In this document: positions 15,696 to 25,534 of the stretch, one piece after another
Numbering within the stretch: the first letter of the stretch is position 1
How the letters are laid out: every line of letters starts with the position of its first letter
Origin: Davidsoniella eucalypti
Lineage: Eukaryota > Ascomycota > Sordariomycetes > Microascales > Ceratocystidaceae
Length of the DNA stretch: 25,534 bases
Direction of reading: 5' to 3'
Assembly (NCBI GenBank): GCA_004009845.1
Contig: RMBW01000222.1
Location: forward strand, 1-25,534
Program-made: the position numbers and the translations under genes
The notes under the pieces: model-generated
Told to the model about the DNA's origin: nothing
Database searches by the model: none
What the model saw: the letters and a program-made list of their open reading frames with translations, nothing else

Positions 15696-18236
15696 TTAGT
15701 GAGTGGTACCGTGCCAGTACGAAAATAATGAGTCTGATGATTCCTCCCCCCCTTGATGTTGCATGTGGGTGGGTGGCTGTGGGGATGCGGCTTGGTCCGA
15801 TGGGACTGTGCTAACTTGCTCAATAATGGCTGAGGACGCGGTGACTAGGGAGCGATCTAGGAAGATGCGCCAAGCGAGGGTACTTTCGACGTGTTCTACT
15901 GGTTCCCAAGTGGGGTCCTGGTAACCTGACCACTTAACTAGTGCCTGTTCGTGGCCGCGGTACTTACGCTGGCGGACGATTTCCTCAACTCGGAATTCCC
16001 CTTCAGCTAGAGACTCGTCGCCGTATGCTTCGTCTCTCGTAATGGCTTCGGGTTCATCGTCTTGGAGCACTTGAGAAGGTAGGGGGTTGTTGAAGGCGTG
16101 ACGGACCTTGTTCACGTGAAAGACAGGGTGGACCAAGCCGGGGACGTCCAGTCGGACTGCATGGGAACCTACGAGGCCTGTGACCGTGTAGCGGCGTGCC
16201 AGCCAATCTAATTTCTTAGATGGTCTCAAGGATGAGAGATTTTCCGTTTTCAGGAAGACTTTGTCTCCTATCTTGAATTGCGAGGCTGGCTGGCGACGGC
16301 GGTTGGCTGCGGTTTCCTGGTAGTCCTGTGCGGAGGCTATGGCTACTTGCGCGAATCCCGATGCATTGCTGATTTTGTCTAGGAATGCTTGTGCGTCGTG
16401 GACGGGGGATCGTGTGGAGGCTGGGTCAGTGGATGGTGATGGTTCCACTATGGACATGTTGTAGCCGTGGGTAGCGAAGAAGGGCGCTAGGCCTGTGCTG
16501 GAAACCGTGCGGTTGTTGAGTGCAATTTGGGCTTGGGGTAGTAATTCGGCCCAGTCGTCCTGTGCGAAGGAGCAGAAAATGCGAAGGAAGGTCTCAACTT
16601 CTTGGTTACTTCGCTCTTGGGCGCCATCCGTTTGTGGATGGAAGGCTGTGGAAAGGCGTCGTGTGATGCTGAAGCGCCTGCAGACTTCGCCCCAGAATAA
16701 TGAAGAGAACTGTGGTCCACGGTCTGATACAATGGCCGTGGGAAAACCGTGGTGGACGAAGACATGGGTAATGAGGGCTCGGGCCGTCGCTTCGGCCGAG
16801 GTGTCTGACATGGGGACGAGGATTTGAGACTTGGATAGTCTATCGGTGATCCCGAGAATAAAGAGGTGGCCCTTGGATGGAGGTAGGGGGCCAATAAAGT
16901 CCATGGCCAGCTCGGACCAGTGGCGTGATGGGATTGGAAGGGGCTTGAGGAGACCGCGCTTCTGTTCTCGCCAATACTTGCTCTTTCCGCAAGTGGTGCA
17001 ATTGGAGACGAATTGCCGGACATCGTTGGTGAGTCCTGGCCAAGTATATTCGCGCGCGACTAGGTCCCTGGTAATTTCGCGGCCAGGGTGTCCTGACAAG
17101 TGGGAGTCATGGACAGTCTGGATCAGCTTGGTGCGTAAGGGTTCAAAACGGGGGATCCATAGTCTGTTGCGCCAACGAAGGAGGCCTAAGTCATCCACGG
17201 AGCATTCGCTGATTTGCCATTGCAGGCCCCATGCTGAGGGAAAAGACCTAGCTGCTTCCTGGACAAGGGAGCGGGCTAGCCACCATCGGTTGTTGGAGGC
17301 CAGGGCTTGAGTCCAGAGGGCTGTGAGGTCGGGGTCTGCAAACGGGGAAGGTAGTGCGACCTGCGTGGCGATCTCGTCTGAGGCTACGTCCAGGTCTGGA
17401 ACGTTGGACCAGACTGCGTTGATTACGACCAGGTTGTCTCCTGAGTCGGCAGGGGCGAGGAGTTGGTGTACTCTACTCAGCAGCCTGTCGTCGTTGGCAT
17501 CCTTGGGCATGTCTTGGTCTCTGCGGGAAAGGGCATCGGGCACAACTTGGTCTGTGCCCGGGCGGTGCTTGAGTTCAAAGCTAAAATCCGATAACTCGTA
17601 GCCCCAGCGGCGTTGGCGCTCTGCTAGGGTTCTTTTGGTCCTAAAGAACTCGAGGTTACGGTGGTCCGTGAATACAGTGAAATGGACTCCTAGGAGAAAG
17701 TGTCTCCATTGGCGGATCGCCCAATAAATCGCCAACATTTCCTTGTCGTGGATAGGATAGTTGGACTCAGCAGGGGTGAGTTTCCTAGACAGGAAGGCGA
17801 TTGGGTGAAGGAGGCCGTCAGTGCCGCGCTGAGTGAGTTCAGCGCCGAGGGCATAGCCAGAGGAGTCCGCTGAGAGAATAGTTTCTCTATCAGGTTCGAA
17901 GGGGACCAGGAGGGGGGGAGCGACGAAGGCTTCCTTGATCTTGCGGAATGAGTCGTCGCAAGCGTCAGTCCAAATGAAGGGTGTATCCTTCTTGGTTAAG
18001 TTGGTTAGGGGAGCCAGGGTTTCGGAGATGCGAGGGACAAAGTCCCTGTAAAAGTTGACAAAGCCTGTGAAGCGGCGTAACTCTGTCAGAGTGTAGGGAC
18101 GTTCCCAGTTGCGAATGGCTTCGGACTTGTCCGGGTCTGCACGGATGCCTAGGCCTGGGCCCACCAGGAATCCGAGGAACTTAATTTCCTTGGCTGCGAA
18201 TTGGCATTTCCTGATGTCGAGCTGGAGGTCTGCTTT
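15696..18236 (-). pseudogene. Element C pol, 3' block: RT end, RNase H, integrase, chromodomain
   Basis: Open without a break from the solo LTR at 18237 to TAA at 15698-15696. It encodes the RT thumb/connection (QLDIRKCQFAAKEIKFLGFLV), RNase H (ILSADSSGYALG, KEMLAIYWAIRQW, FTDHRNLEFF), integrase HHCC (HDSHLSGH ... CTTCGKSK), the DDE motifs (AMDFIGPLPP, SDRGPQF, QERSNQE), GPY/F (KLDWLARRYTVTGLVGSHAV) and a chromodomain (EFRVEEIVRQRKYRG ... VKWSGYQDPTWEP). The C-terminal tail after the chromodomain (about 55 residues, PSDQAASPQPP ...) differs from that of A and D. The gene is broken only because LTRs have inserted in it. Confidence 0.9.
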
Positions 18237-18414
18237 TGACACGAACTAGGTGAGGCAGTGGCAAGCAATCTAGTAGAAAGGACTTCGATTGATACCGATG
18301 AAGGAGAAAGGCTAATATCTGTTGGAATACGGCGGGAATAGGTCCCTATTTATAGCCGTTTATCTGACTAGGTAAATACCTAGACAAATACCAACTGGGC
18401 CTTAGCCCGTGACA
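18237..18414 (-). mobile_element. Solo LTR of the C family, inserted in element C pol
   Basis: 178 bp, TG...CA, TSD GCTTT (18232-18236 and 18415-18419). It interrupts the RT just after the catalytic YIDD region. It matches the 3' LTR of C with no substitutions and three homopolymer length differences. It carries the palindrome CTAGGTA/TACCTAG (18368-18383). It marks a former full insertion that recombined down to one LTR. Confidence 0.92.
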
Positions 18415-18896
18415 GCTTTGTCCAGGGCGGATATAATTTCCAGGACTAGTTTGCGGTGGTCTTCAAGGGACCCGCTGGAATAGATACAGACGTCGTCGAT
18501 ATAGGCGTCACAGTTGATACCATGCCATTTGTCCAGCACTACGTTGATGCGGCGTTGGAAGGCAGCTGGGGCGTTGGTAAGCCCGAAGGGGACGACATTC
18601 CACTGGAAGGCACCTAGTGGGGTGCGAAAGGCTGTTAAGTGTTCGGAGCCTGGGGCAATTCGGATGCGGTGGAAGGCCGAGATAACATCTACCTTGGAAA
18701 CCCATTCAGAACCTGTGATGCGACGCAGAGTTTCTCCCATGAGAGGCAGGGGGTACTTGTCCTTGATTGATGCGTTGTTAACTCCACGGTAATCCACGCA
18801 GAAGCGTACTCCGCCTCCTGGTTTGTTGACGAAGAGGACGGAGGAACCGTGTTCCGAGTCAGAGGGGCTAATGAACTGGGTGCCTTTGAGGCCTTC
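18415..18896 (-). pseudogene. Element C pol, middle block: reverse transcriptase palm and fingers
   Basis: Between the two solo LTRs. In frame it encodes FVNKPGGGVRFCVDYRGVNN, KVDVISAFHRIRIAPG, PFGLTNAPAAFQRRIN and CDAYIDDVCIYSSGS, the RT motifs including the catalytic YIDD. It is open throughout, and both ends are target-site duplications. Confidence 0.9.
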
Positions 18897-19075
18897 TGAG
18901 AGGATCTAAGGAGGGACGAGGCCAACAATCTTAGAAAGGGTGATTAGATTGTGGCCGATGGAGAGAAGGACTATTATCTGTTGGAATAACGGCGGGAAGA
19001 CGTCCCTATTTATAACCGTTTTGCATAGGCTTAGATCAAGCTTAGCCAAACCAACCAGGGCCTTAGACCCTTACA
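18897..19075 (-). mobile_element. Solo LTR of a third related family, inserted in element C pol
   Basis: 179 bp, TG...CA, TSD CCTTC (18892-18896 and 19076-19080). On the minus strand it starts TGTAAGGGTCTAAGGCCC and has TTATAAATAGGG followed, 56 nt after the TATA start, by ATCGGCCACAA. The layout is that of the A and C LTRs but the sequence is clearly diverged. No internal part of this family is present in the window. Confidence 0.88.
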
Positions 19076-19800
19076 CCTTCCAGGGTCTTTTGGAGGACGA
19101 GGAGTTCCGGGCGTGTGAGGGGGTACAGCGACTGGGTAGGGATTTTGGCGCCTGGTTTGAGCCTGATTTCCAAGTCTACTCCTGGCCTGTGCGGGGGTAG
19201 TGTCTCGGCTAGTTTAGGGTCGAAAGCCGAGGCTACTGGCTCTAACCAGTCGGGTAAATGCGGACGTGATTTGTCTTTATGGGCGAGAGCGATCTGGATG
19301 TTCTCCAGCGAAGCTCTATAAATACTCACGTTGCCCTCCTCGCTGCAGAGTTTATAAAATTCCTCTGCGTTTAGCTCTTCAGCAGGTGCGATAATCACCT
19401 CTTGTTTCCGAGGCCGCAGCCTTACATCGTTGTTTACCAACCATCTCTGGCCTAGGATGATGTCCTCAGTTTGGCCAGGAACCACGTAGGCCCAAATGGT
19501 TTCTTGGTGGCCGTTGATGGTGAGGGAGAAGGCGGCGATGGTGTCGATGTGCGGGGGGTTGTCCTGTGTAGTGACTTGGACAATCTCTCGTTCAGAGATG
19601 GTGTGGGTGAGGATGGCGTGAGGGAGGAGACGCGGGGGAACGACGGCGACAGTGAGGCAGCCACTATCCACGAGGGCCTTAGTCGAGTAGTCACCTAAAC
19701 TTACGTCTAAATAATTACCCGAGGCACTCATTTCTAATCTGACTATTCTATCTCCAATTGATTCCCCCTTGTCGGGGAGCGGTTTCCCCCGACTATCTAA
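19076..19800 (-). pseudogene. Element C pol, 5' block: frameshift start, protease, linker to RT
   Basis: Open from the recoding site through the first Met (19731) to the LTR at 19075. The protease motif is ALVDSGCLTVAVVPPRLL, then ILGQRWLVNN and the linker PHRPGVDLEIRLKPGAK with the start of RT. The codons before the Met (LDSRGKPLPD ... GDRIV) match A at the protein level. Confidence 0.88.
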
Positions 19801-19806
19801 AAATCC
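19771..19806 (-). promoter_or_regulatory. gag-pol -1 frameshift signal of element C
   Basis: GGATTTTTAG (19806-19797) followed after 3 nt by a perfect 7-bp stem GTCGGGG/CCCCGAC (19793-19787 with 19777-19771, 9-nt loop). This is the strongest of the four hairpins. Confidence 0.72.
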
Positions 19807-20831
19807 GGCTCATTGCTGACTGAAGGGGCGGTGCTAGAGGATTGCGGTTGCGAGGTACTTAGACATTCATTGATCATTGAGCGAACATCCTCTAGGGAGA
19901 TGGATGGCTTAGTGGCCGCGGCGTTGGCGCGGATGGCACCCCTGGCGTTGCGTGAGTTACGGCATTCTGCGGTGCTGTGGCCTGGTCTCTTGCATTTGGA
20001 GCAGAAGTTAGGGGAGCTTGGGCAGAACCTCGGGGAATGTCCCTTTAGGTTGCAGGAGGAGCAGGGGGGAGCGTCTGAGCACTTGAACGAGGAGTGCGTG
20101 GTCTGTTGACAAAAGAGGCAGGGCTTGAAAGTGGTTGCGCTGCTGTTCACGGGGGGCGCCTGAGAGGGCTGCATAGGGGTAGGCTGGCGCCAGTTGGAGG
20201 AGGTTGCACGGCGAGCCTTGTTGGTTTCCTTGACTCTGGCGACCGGACGCATTGTTGCTATCATAGTGTCGAAGGGTCTGATGTGGAAGAGCGTGGCAAG
20301 GTGATCCTGCATGTCTGGGTGCAGGCCTTCTTGGAGGATGGACAGTAGTGTGTTATGGTCTGTAATTTGGGCTTTGTCGCGGAGGGCGCATAGGCGGTTG
20401 GTGAATGTTTCGAAAGGCTCGCTAGGTCCCTGCTTTATTTTCATCAGTAGGCGGTTGGCCGTTCTGGCGCGGTCTGGGTCGTCATAGCGTGAGTCTAGGT
20501 ACGCGATAAATAGCTGGAAGCCGGTAGGGGACGCTAAGTGCTGAAGGTACTTGGGGCGGACTTGGTCCCTGATCTCGGGAGAGAGTGAGTTCATGGTGTA
20601 AGCTAGTTGGTCCCTAGGCGAGTGAAACCTCTGGAAGTCGACGAGGAATTTCTCGTTGAGCTCGTGCTTCCATGTGGTGTAGTCGAACGAACCGTCGAAT
20701 TTGCGCACAGCGTCTAGGACGTCCTTACGGCGAGAGATGGAGTCTTCGCGGTTGGGGAGAATGGTAATGCCGCCAGCTAGGGGCGTTGATGTGGGCGTCG
20801 TAGAGGGTGCGTGTGTTTGAGCGGAGGTAGG
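19797..20831 (-). pseudogene. Element C gag, N-terminus removed by element D
   Basis: An open frame of about 345 codons runs out of the D LTR and ends SNEPDF at TAG (19799-19797). It encodes the capsid (KFDGSFDYTTWKHELNEKFL, LDSRYDDPDRARTANRLLMK, QGPSEPFETFTNRLCALRDK) and three zinc knuckles (CLFCQQTTHSSFKC, CSSCNLKGHSPRFC, CSKCKRPGHSTAEC; 20120-19972), all CX2CX4HX4C. The tail SLEDVRSMINECLS aligns with SLDDVRALISEQM of A and D. The hydrophobic N-terminus and LLGPFP module expected from A and B lie on the other side of D, outside the window. Confidence 0.88.
20827..20831. repeat. Presumed left target-site duplication of element D
   Basis: GTAGG abuts the D LTR. The right copy would be beyond the window, so this is inferred from the 5-bp rule seen at the other insertions. 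Confidence 0.5.
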
Positions 20832-21010
20832 TGACACGAACTAGGAAGAGGCAATGGCAAGCAATCTAGAGTAAAGACTTCGATTGATACCGATGAAGGA
20901 GAAAGGCTAATATCTGTTGGAATACGGCGGGAATAGGTCCCTATTTATAACCGTTTATCTGGCTAAGTATCTTACTTAGCCAAATACCAACTGGGCCTTA
21001 GCCCCTGACA
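20832..21010 (-). repeat. 3' LTR of element D
   Basis: 179 bp, identical base for base to both LTRs of A. It is followed by the polypurine tract (minus strand CGAGAGGGGGGGGGG, 21029-21015). Confidence 0.93.
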
Positions 21011-21056
21011 TTAGCCCCCCCCCCTCTCGGATGCTAACTATAATCTAAAACTAATA

Positions 21057-24000
21057 CTAAAATACATTTTGCGCTAATAATGGGGATGGTGGGTGGGTAA
21101 AAAATGAGGCCCCCCCCGTAGGGGTGCATGAAACGGGCCCCCCTGTCTTGGGTAGGAAGTCAGCTGATGCTGCTCCAATTAGCGCGCGGTCTAAGAATAT
21201 GCGCCATGCGAGGGTGTCTTCGATATGTTTCACTGGTTCCCAAGTAGGGTCCTGGTAACCAGACCATTTAACCAGTGCTTGTTCATGCCCACGGTATTTC
21301 CGTTGGCGGACAATTTCTTCCACGCGGAATTCTCCTTCGGCTATAGCGTCGTCTCCGTATGCTTCCTCCCTTGAGACAGCCTCAGGTTCGTCGTCTTGGA
21401 TGACCTGTGAGGGCAGGGGGTTAGTCCCTGCGTGTCGTACCTTGCTGATGTGGAAGACTGGGTGGACTAGGCCTGGAATGTTAAGTCGGACTGCGTGGGT
21501 GCCTATCAGGCCTGTAACCGTGTAGCGGCGAGCTAGCCAATCTAGCTTCTTAGAGGGTCTTTCGGAAGCGATGTTCTCGCATTTCAGGAGGACTATGTCT
21601 CCTATCTGAAACTGGGAGGCTGGCTGGCGGCGGCGGTTAGCTGCTGTCTCCTGATAATCCTGTGCTGACGCCATGGCAACCTGTGCGAAACTGGTGGCGT
21701 CGCGGATTTTGTCTAGGAAGGCCTGGGCGTCGTGTACTGGGGACTGCGTAGAGGATGGTTCGCTAGTGGGAGATGGCTCGATGATGTCCATGTTGTAACC
21801 GTGTGTCGCGAAGAAGGGGGAGATGGCAGTGCTAGAGACGGTGCGGTTGTTTAGGGCGATCTGTGCTTGTGGAAGGAGATCCGCCCAGTTGTCCTGGGCG
21901 AAGGAACAGAAGATCCTGAGGAAGGTTTCAATCTCCTGGTTGCTTCGCTCCTGGGCACCGTCGGTTTGAGGGTGAAAGGCCGTAGAGAGGCGACGTTTGA
22001 TGTTGAGACGGCGGCATGCTTCTCCCCAGAATAGTGATGTGAACTGGGGGCCGCGGTCTGACACGATGGCTGAGGGAAAACCGTGGTGTGCGAATACGTG
22101 GGTGAATAGAGCGTCAGCTGTTGCTTTCGCGGAGGTGTCTGACATGGGGATAAGGATCTGCGACTTGGAGAGTCTGTCGGTGACGCCGAGGATGAATGTG
22201 CAGTGCTTGGAAGGTGGTAAGGGGCCAATGAAGTCCATGGCTAGCTCGGTCCAGTGGCGGTCTGGAACAGGAAGAGGTTTCAAGAGTCCGCGCTTCTGTT
22301 CCCGCCAATACTTGCTTTTACCGCATGTAGTGCAGTTGGCTACGAATTGGCGTACATCGTTGGTGAGTCCTGGCCAGGAGTACTCCCGTGAAACTAGGTC
22401 CCGTGTGATTTCGCGGCCAGGGTGTCCAGACAAGTGTGAGTCGTGGATAGTCTGGATTAGCTTGGTGCGGAGGGGTTCAAAGCGAGGGATCCATAGTCTG
22501 TTACGCCAGCGTAGGAGGCCTCGGTCGTCGATGGAACATTCGCTGATTTGCCATTGGAGGCCCCATGCTGAGGGGAATGATCTGGCGCCATCGAGGACAA
22601 GGGATCGTGCAAGCCACCATCTATTATTGGTCTGCAGGGCTTGTGTCCATAGTGAGGTGAGGTCGGCGTCCCCGAAGGGTGAGGGGAGAGTGGACTGTGT
22701 GGCTATTTCGTCTGAGGGAATGTCGGCGTCCGGGATGTTGGACCAAAGGGCGTTGACAACTACTAGGTTGTCTCCTGCTGTTGCGGGGGCGAGGAGTTGG
22801 TGTACTCTACTCATGAGCCTGTCGTCATTGGCATCCTTGGGCATGTCCTGGTCCCTGCGCGATAGTGCGTCGGGGATCACTTGGTCTGTTCCAGGACGGT
22901 GTTTAAGCTCAAAGGAAAAGTCCGACAGTTCGTATCCCCAGCGGCGCTGCCTTTCTGCTAAGGACCTTTTGGTCCTGAAGAACTCCAGGTTGCGATGGTC
23001 GGTGAAGACCGTGAAGTGTATACCTAGCAGGAAGTGTCTCCACTGACGAATGGACCAGTAGATAGCCAGCATTTCCTTGTCATGGATGGGATAGTTGGAT
23101 TCTGCTGGCGTGAGTTTCCTAGATAGGAAGGCAATGGGGTGGTGATGTCCGTCAGGGCCGCGCTGGGTGAGTTCAGCGCCTAGAGCATAGCCTGAGGAGT
23201 CGGCGGAGAGGATTGTTTCCCTGTCAGGGTCGTAGGGGCTAGTAGAGGAGGAGAGATGAAGGCATCCTTGATGCTGTGGAAGGCCTGGTCGCAGGCAGGG
23301 GACCAAACAAAGGGGTGTCCTTTTTAGTTAGGTTGGTTAATGGCGCAAGGGTGTCGGATATGCGCGGGACGAAGTCCCTATAGAAGTTTATGAAACCAAT
23401 AAAGCGGCGGAGTTCGGTTAGAGTGTAGGGGCGCTCCCAATTACGAATGGCTTCAGTCTTTTCGGGGTCTGCCCTTATGCCGATACCAGGGCCGACTAGG
23501 AAGCCTAGGAACTTGATCTCCTTGGCTGCGAACTCGCACTTCTTGATGTCGAGTTGGAGGTCGGCCTTGTCGAGGGCAGAGACTATTTCCAGGACGAGGT
23601 TGCGATGGTCTTGGAGCGAGCCCTTAGAATAGATGCACACATCGTCAATGTAGGCGTCGCAGCTGATACCGTGCCATTTGTCGAGGACTCCGTTGATGCG
23701 TCTCTGGAAGGCAGCAGGGGCGTTGGTTAAGCCGAAAGGGACGACGTTCCACTGGAAGGCACCCAGGGGTGTTCTAAAAGCTGTTATGTGTTCAGAGCCT
23801 GGGGCTATGCGAATCCTGTGGAAGGCGGAGATCACGTCGACCTTTGAAACCCATTCGGAGCTCGCGATGCGTTGGAGGGTTTCTCCCATAAGTGGTAGGG
23901 GGTACTTATCCTTGATAGACGCATCATTAACACCACGATAGTCGATGCAAAAGCGTACACCACCTCCTGGTTTATTGACAAACAGTACGGACGAGCCATA

Positions 24001-24764
24001 TTCGGAGTTGGCTGGTCCTATGAACTGAGACTGCTTGAGACCTTCTAGGGTCTTTTGTAGGACTAGGAGTTCCGCGCGCGTGACAGGGTAGAGTGATTGG
24101 GTAGGTACCGTGGCGCCTGGTTTCAACTTGATTTCCAGGTCTATCCCTGGTCGATGCGGAGGTAACGTAGTGGCTAATTTGGGGTCAAAAGCCGAGGCAA
24201 CAGGTTCTAACCAATCCGGCAAGTGGGGACGGGACTTGTCTTTGTGTGCGAGTGCAATCTTGATATTCTCTAGCGAAGCTCTATAAATATGCGGGTTATC
24301 CGCACTTCCACAGAGCTTGTAGAATTCCTCAGCAGTTAACTCTTCTGCTGGTAAGATTGTAATTTCCTGAGTCCTGGGCCTGAGCCGAACGTCGTTGTTA
24401 ACTAACCATCTTTGTCCTAGAATTATGTCTTCGGACTGGCCGGGAACCACGTAGGCCCAAATGGTTTCCGTGTGGCCGTTGATGGTCAGGGGGAGTTCGG
24501 CGATGGTGTCGATGAGTGGGGGGTTGTCCAGCGTAGTGACTTGGACGATGACCCGTTCGGAGATAGGGTGTGTGAGGGTAGCAAGGTGGAGGAGACGCGG
24601 GGGAATGACGGCGACGGTGAGGCATCCGCTGTCGACGAGGGCTTTCGTAGAATAACTTCCTAAACTTACGTCTAAGTAATTTCCTAAAGCCCCCATCTCA
24701 GTTTCAACTATCTGGTCACCAATTAATCCCCCTGGTCGGGGCGCGATTTATCCCGACTGTCTAA
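21057..24764 (-). pseudogene. Element D pol: protease, RT, RNase H, integrase, chromodomain (frameshifted)
   Basis: Two long open blocks. 24696-about 23313 gives protease (ALVDSGCLTVAV), the linker to RT (intact here, broken in A) and RT with YIDDVCIYS. About 23234-21057 gives RNase H from SPYDPDRETILSADSSG, integrase HHCC and DDE, GPY/F and the chromodomain, joined in one frame (broken in A). Between them, one G is missing in each of two G runs relative to A (near 23234 and 23313). A third one-base loss in a C run near 24730 breaks the stretch between the frameshift site and the first Met. The last residues (LLAQNVF) differ from A because of a C-run difference. Confidence 0.88.
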
Positions 24765-24770
24765 AAATCC
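24735..24770 (-). promoter_or_regulatory. gag-pol -1 frameshift signal of element D
   Basis: GGATTTTTAG (24770-24761), then after 3 nt the stem GTCGGG/CCCGAC (24757-24752 with 24740-24735), as in A. Confidence 0.68.
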
Positions 24771-25534
24771 ATGAGATCTCCTGTATCCGTCACGTTAGTG
24801 GTAGTGGCTCCCTGGGCGCGTGGCTGTGAGGTTGACATTTGCTCGCTAATAAGAGCGCGGACGTCATCCAGGGAGAAGCTAGGGTCGTGCTGACGGCGTT
24901 GGCCTTGACCGAAGGGCGAGAGGCGCGAGACTTGAACGGCAGTTAGTAGCGGTGTGACCCTTGCGTTGGCAGGCAGAGCAGGATACGGCCGTAGGACATG
25001 TGCCTGAGGGATGTGCTTGGCTGCTGCAGTACTGGCAGGGCGTGAGAGGGCACATGGAGGCGTAGTGGCCTGTTTGGCGGCAGTGATAGCAGGGCCTGTC
25101 GGTTGAGGAGGTTGTGATTTGGGCGCGGGCGTACGAGATGGTGTCGGCGAGGGGTTTGAACGCCAGTGGTTGGAGTTTATGGCCTTGGCTTTGGCGAGGG
25201 CGCTTTCCTTGATGCGGGCGACTGGGCGCATCTGTGAGATCATTTCGTCTAGTGGTCTGATATGGAACATGTTGGCTAAGTGCACTTGCATGTCCAGGTG
25301 GAGGCCTTCTTGGAGGACGGAGAGGAGGGTGTTATGGTCGTAGAAATGGGCTTTGTCGCGCAGGGAGCAGAGACGGTTGGTAAAGGATTCGAATGTCTCG
25401 GTAGGGCCTTGCTTGAGCTTCAGCAATTCGCGGTTGGCAAGTCTCGCTCGGTCGGGGTCGTCGTATCGCGAGTCCAAGGTAAGAGAGGAAGGCCTGGAAG
25501 CCGGTGTTCATGGGGAGGCATTCGAGGTACTTGG
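24761..25534 (-). pseudogene. Element D gag, 3' part (frameshifted, cut by window edge)
   Basis: Capsid segment (LDSRYDDPDRARLANREL, FESFTNRLCSLRDKAHF, LQEGLHLDMQVHLANMF, where A is broken), then the nucleocapsid. The three CCHC knuckles of A can be traced, but D has lost a G near 25100 (GAGGAGGTTG for GAGGAGGGTTG) and another near 24930 (CTTGAACGG for CTTGGAACGG), so they lie in another frame. Near 25475 an extra base (GAGTCCAAGG for GAGTCGAGG) breaks the N-terminal side. It ends LMDF at TAG. Confidence 0.82.

Larger units (their letters stand above)
3052..20831 (-). mobile_element. Element C: Ty3/gypsy chromovirus, host of all nested insertions (5' end beyond window)
   Basis: Visible parts read right to left: truncated gag (20831-19797), pol (19800-15696, split by two solo LTRs), 3' UTR (15695-15692 then 3395-3229) and 3' LTR (3228-3052). 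B sits 4 bp past the pol stop codon, and D cuts gag at its N-terminal third. The pol frame is open in every visible block, so C was probably intact when hit. The coding sequence is homologous to A and D but clearly diverged. Its own TSD cannot be checked because the 5' LTR is outside the window. Confidence 0.85.
20832..25534 (-). mobile_element. Element D: second copy of the A family, cut by window edge
   Basis: The LTR is identical to that of A, and the internal sequence is near-identical to A apart from a few diverged patches. It is inserted in the gag of C. It contains the 3' LTR, polypurine tract, all of pol and the 3' part of gag. It has several single-base frame breaks at places different from those in A (near 23234, 23313, 24730, 24930, 25100, 25475). 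Confidence 0.92.

Noticed and set aside
18402..19080. Introns in the pol of C
   Set aside because: Both interruptions are flanked by 5-bp duplications and have TG...CA ends and LTR promoter features; they are solo LTRs, not introns.

Overview
The window is a nest of Ty3/gypsy LTR retrotransposons of the chromovirus type (integrase with a C-terminal chromodomain), most likely from a filamentous, probably ascomycete, fungus. This rests on short LTRs (177-192 bp), the chromodomain integrases, pyrimidine-rich fungal-style leaders, and a decayed secreted intradiol-dioxygenase-like gene at the left edge. No intact host gene was recognised.

Layout by nesting level. Level 0 (1-3051) is older, partly AT-rich sequence. 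It holds the dioxygenase relic (1-331, minus), a solo LTR with its target-site duplication (TSD) (498-679), an unrecognised ORF (2083-2613, minus) and a 43-bp LTR fragment (3009-3051). Level 1 is element C (minus), with its 3' LTR at 3052-3228; its 5' end lies beyond the window. Four things have landed in C: element B (plus, 3396-15686, TSD GAATG), a solo LTR (18237-18414, TSD GCTTT), a solo LTR of another family (18897-19075, TSD CCTTC) and element D (minus, 20832 to the window end). Level 3 is element A (minus, 3604-9890, TSD ATACC), inserted in the leader of B right beside its primer-binding site. A and D are near-identical copies of one family, C is a relative, and B is a different family.

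Each element encodes Gag (N-terminal module, capsid, CCHC zinc knuckles) and Pol (protease, RT, RNase H, integrase, chromodomain). B has intact gag and pol and LTRs that differ by one base. The pol of C is open but cut by insertions. A and D carry many single-base frameshifts at differing places, although the two LTRs of A are identical.

Four features recur across families and look functional. (1) Gag ends at GGATTTTTAG or GGATTTTTGA, 3-4 nt before a GC-rich hairpin, and pol is open in the -1 frame, which indicates programmed frameshifting. (2) An 11-nt segment 2 nt inside the 5' LTR is the exact complement of an 11-nt ATC(N6)AA segment about 56 nt downstream of the LTR TATA box, the layout of Tf1/sushi-type self-priming. 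(3) U3 carries a palindrome with core GTA-N2/3-TAC just upstream of the TATA box. (4) Leaders have no AUG, and the first AUG starts a Gag with a strongly hydrophobic N-terminus followed by a conserved AKLLGPFP...FHDHL module.
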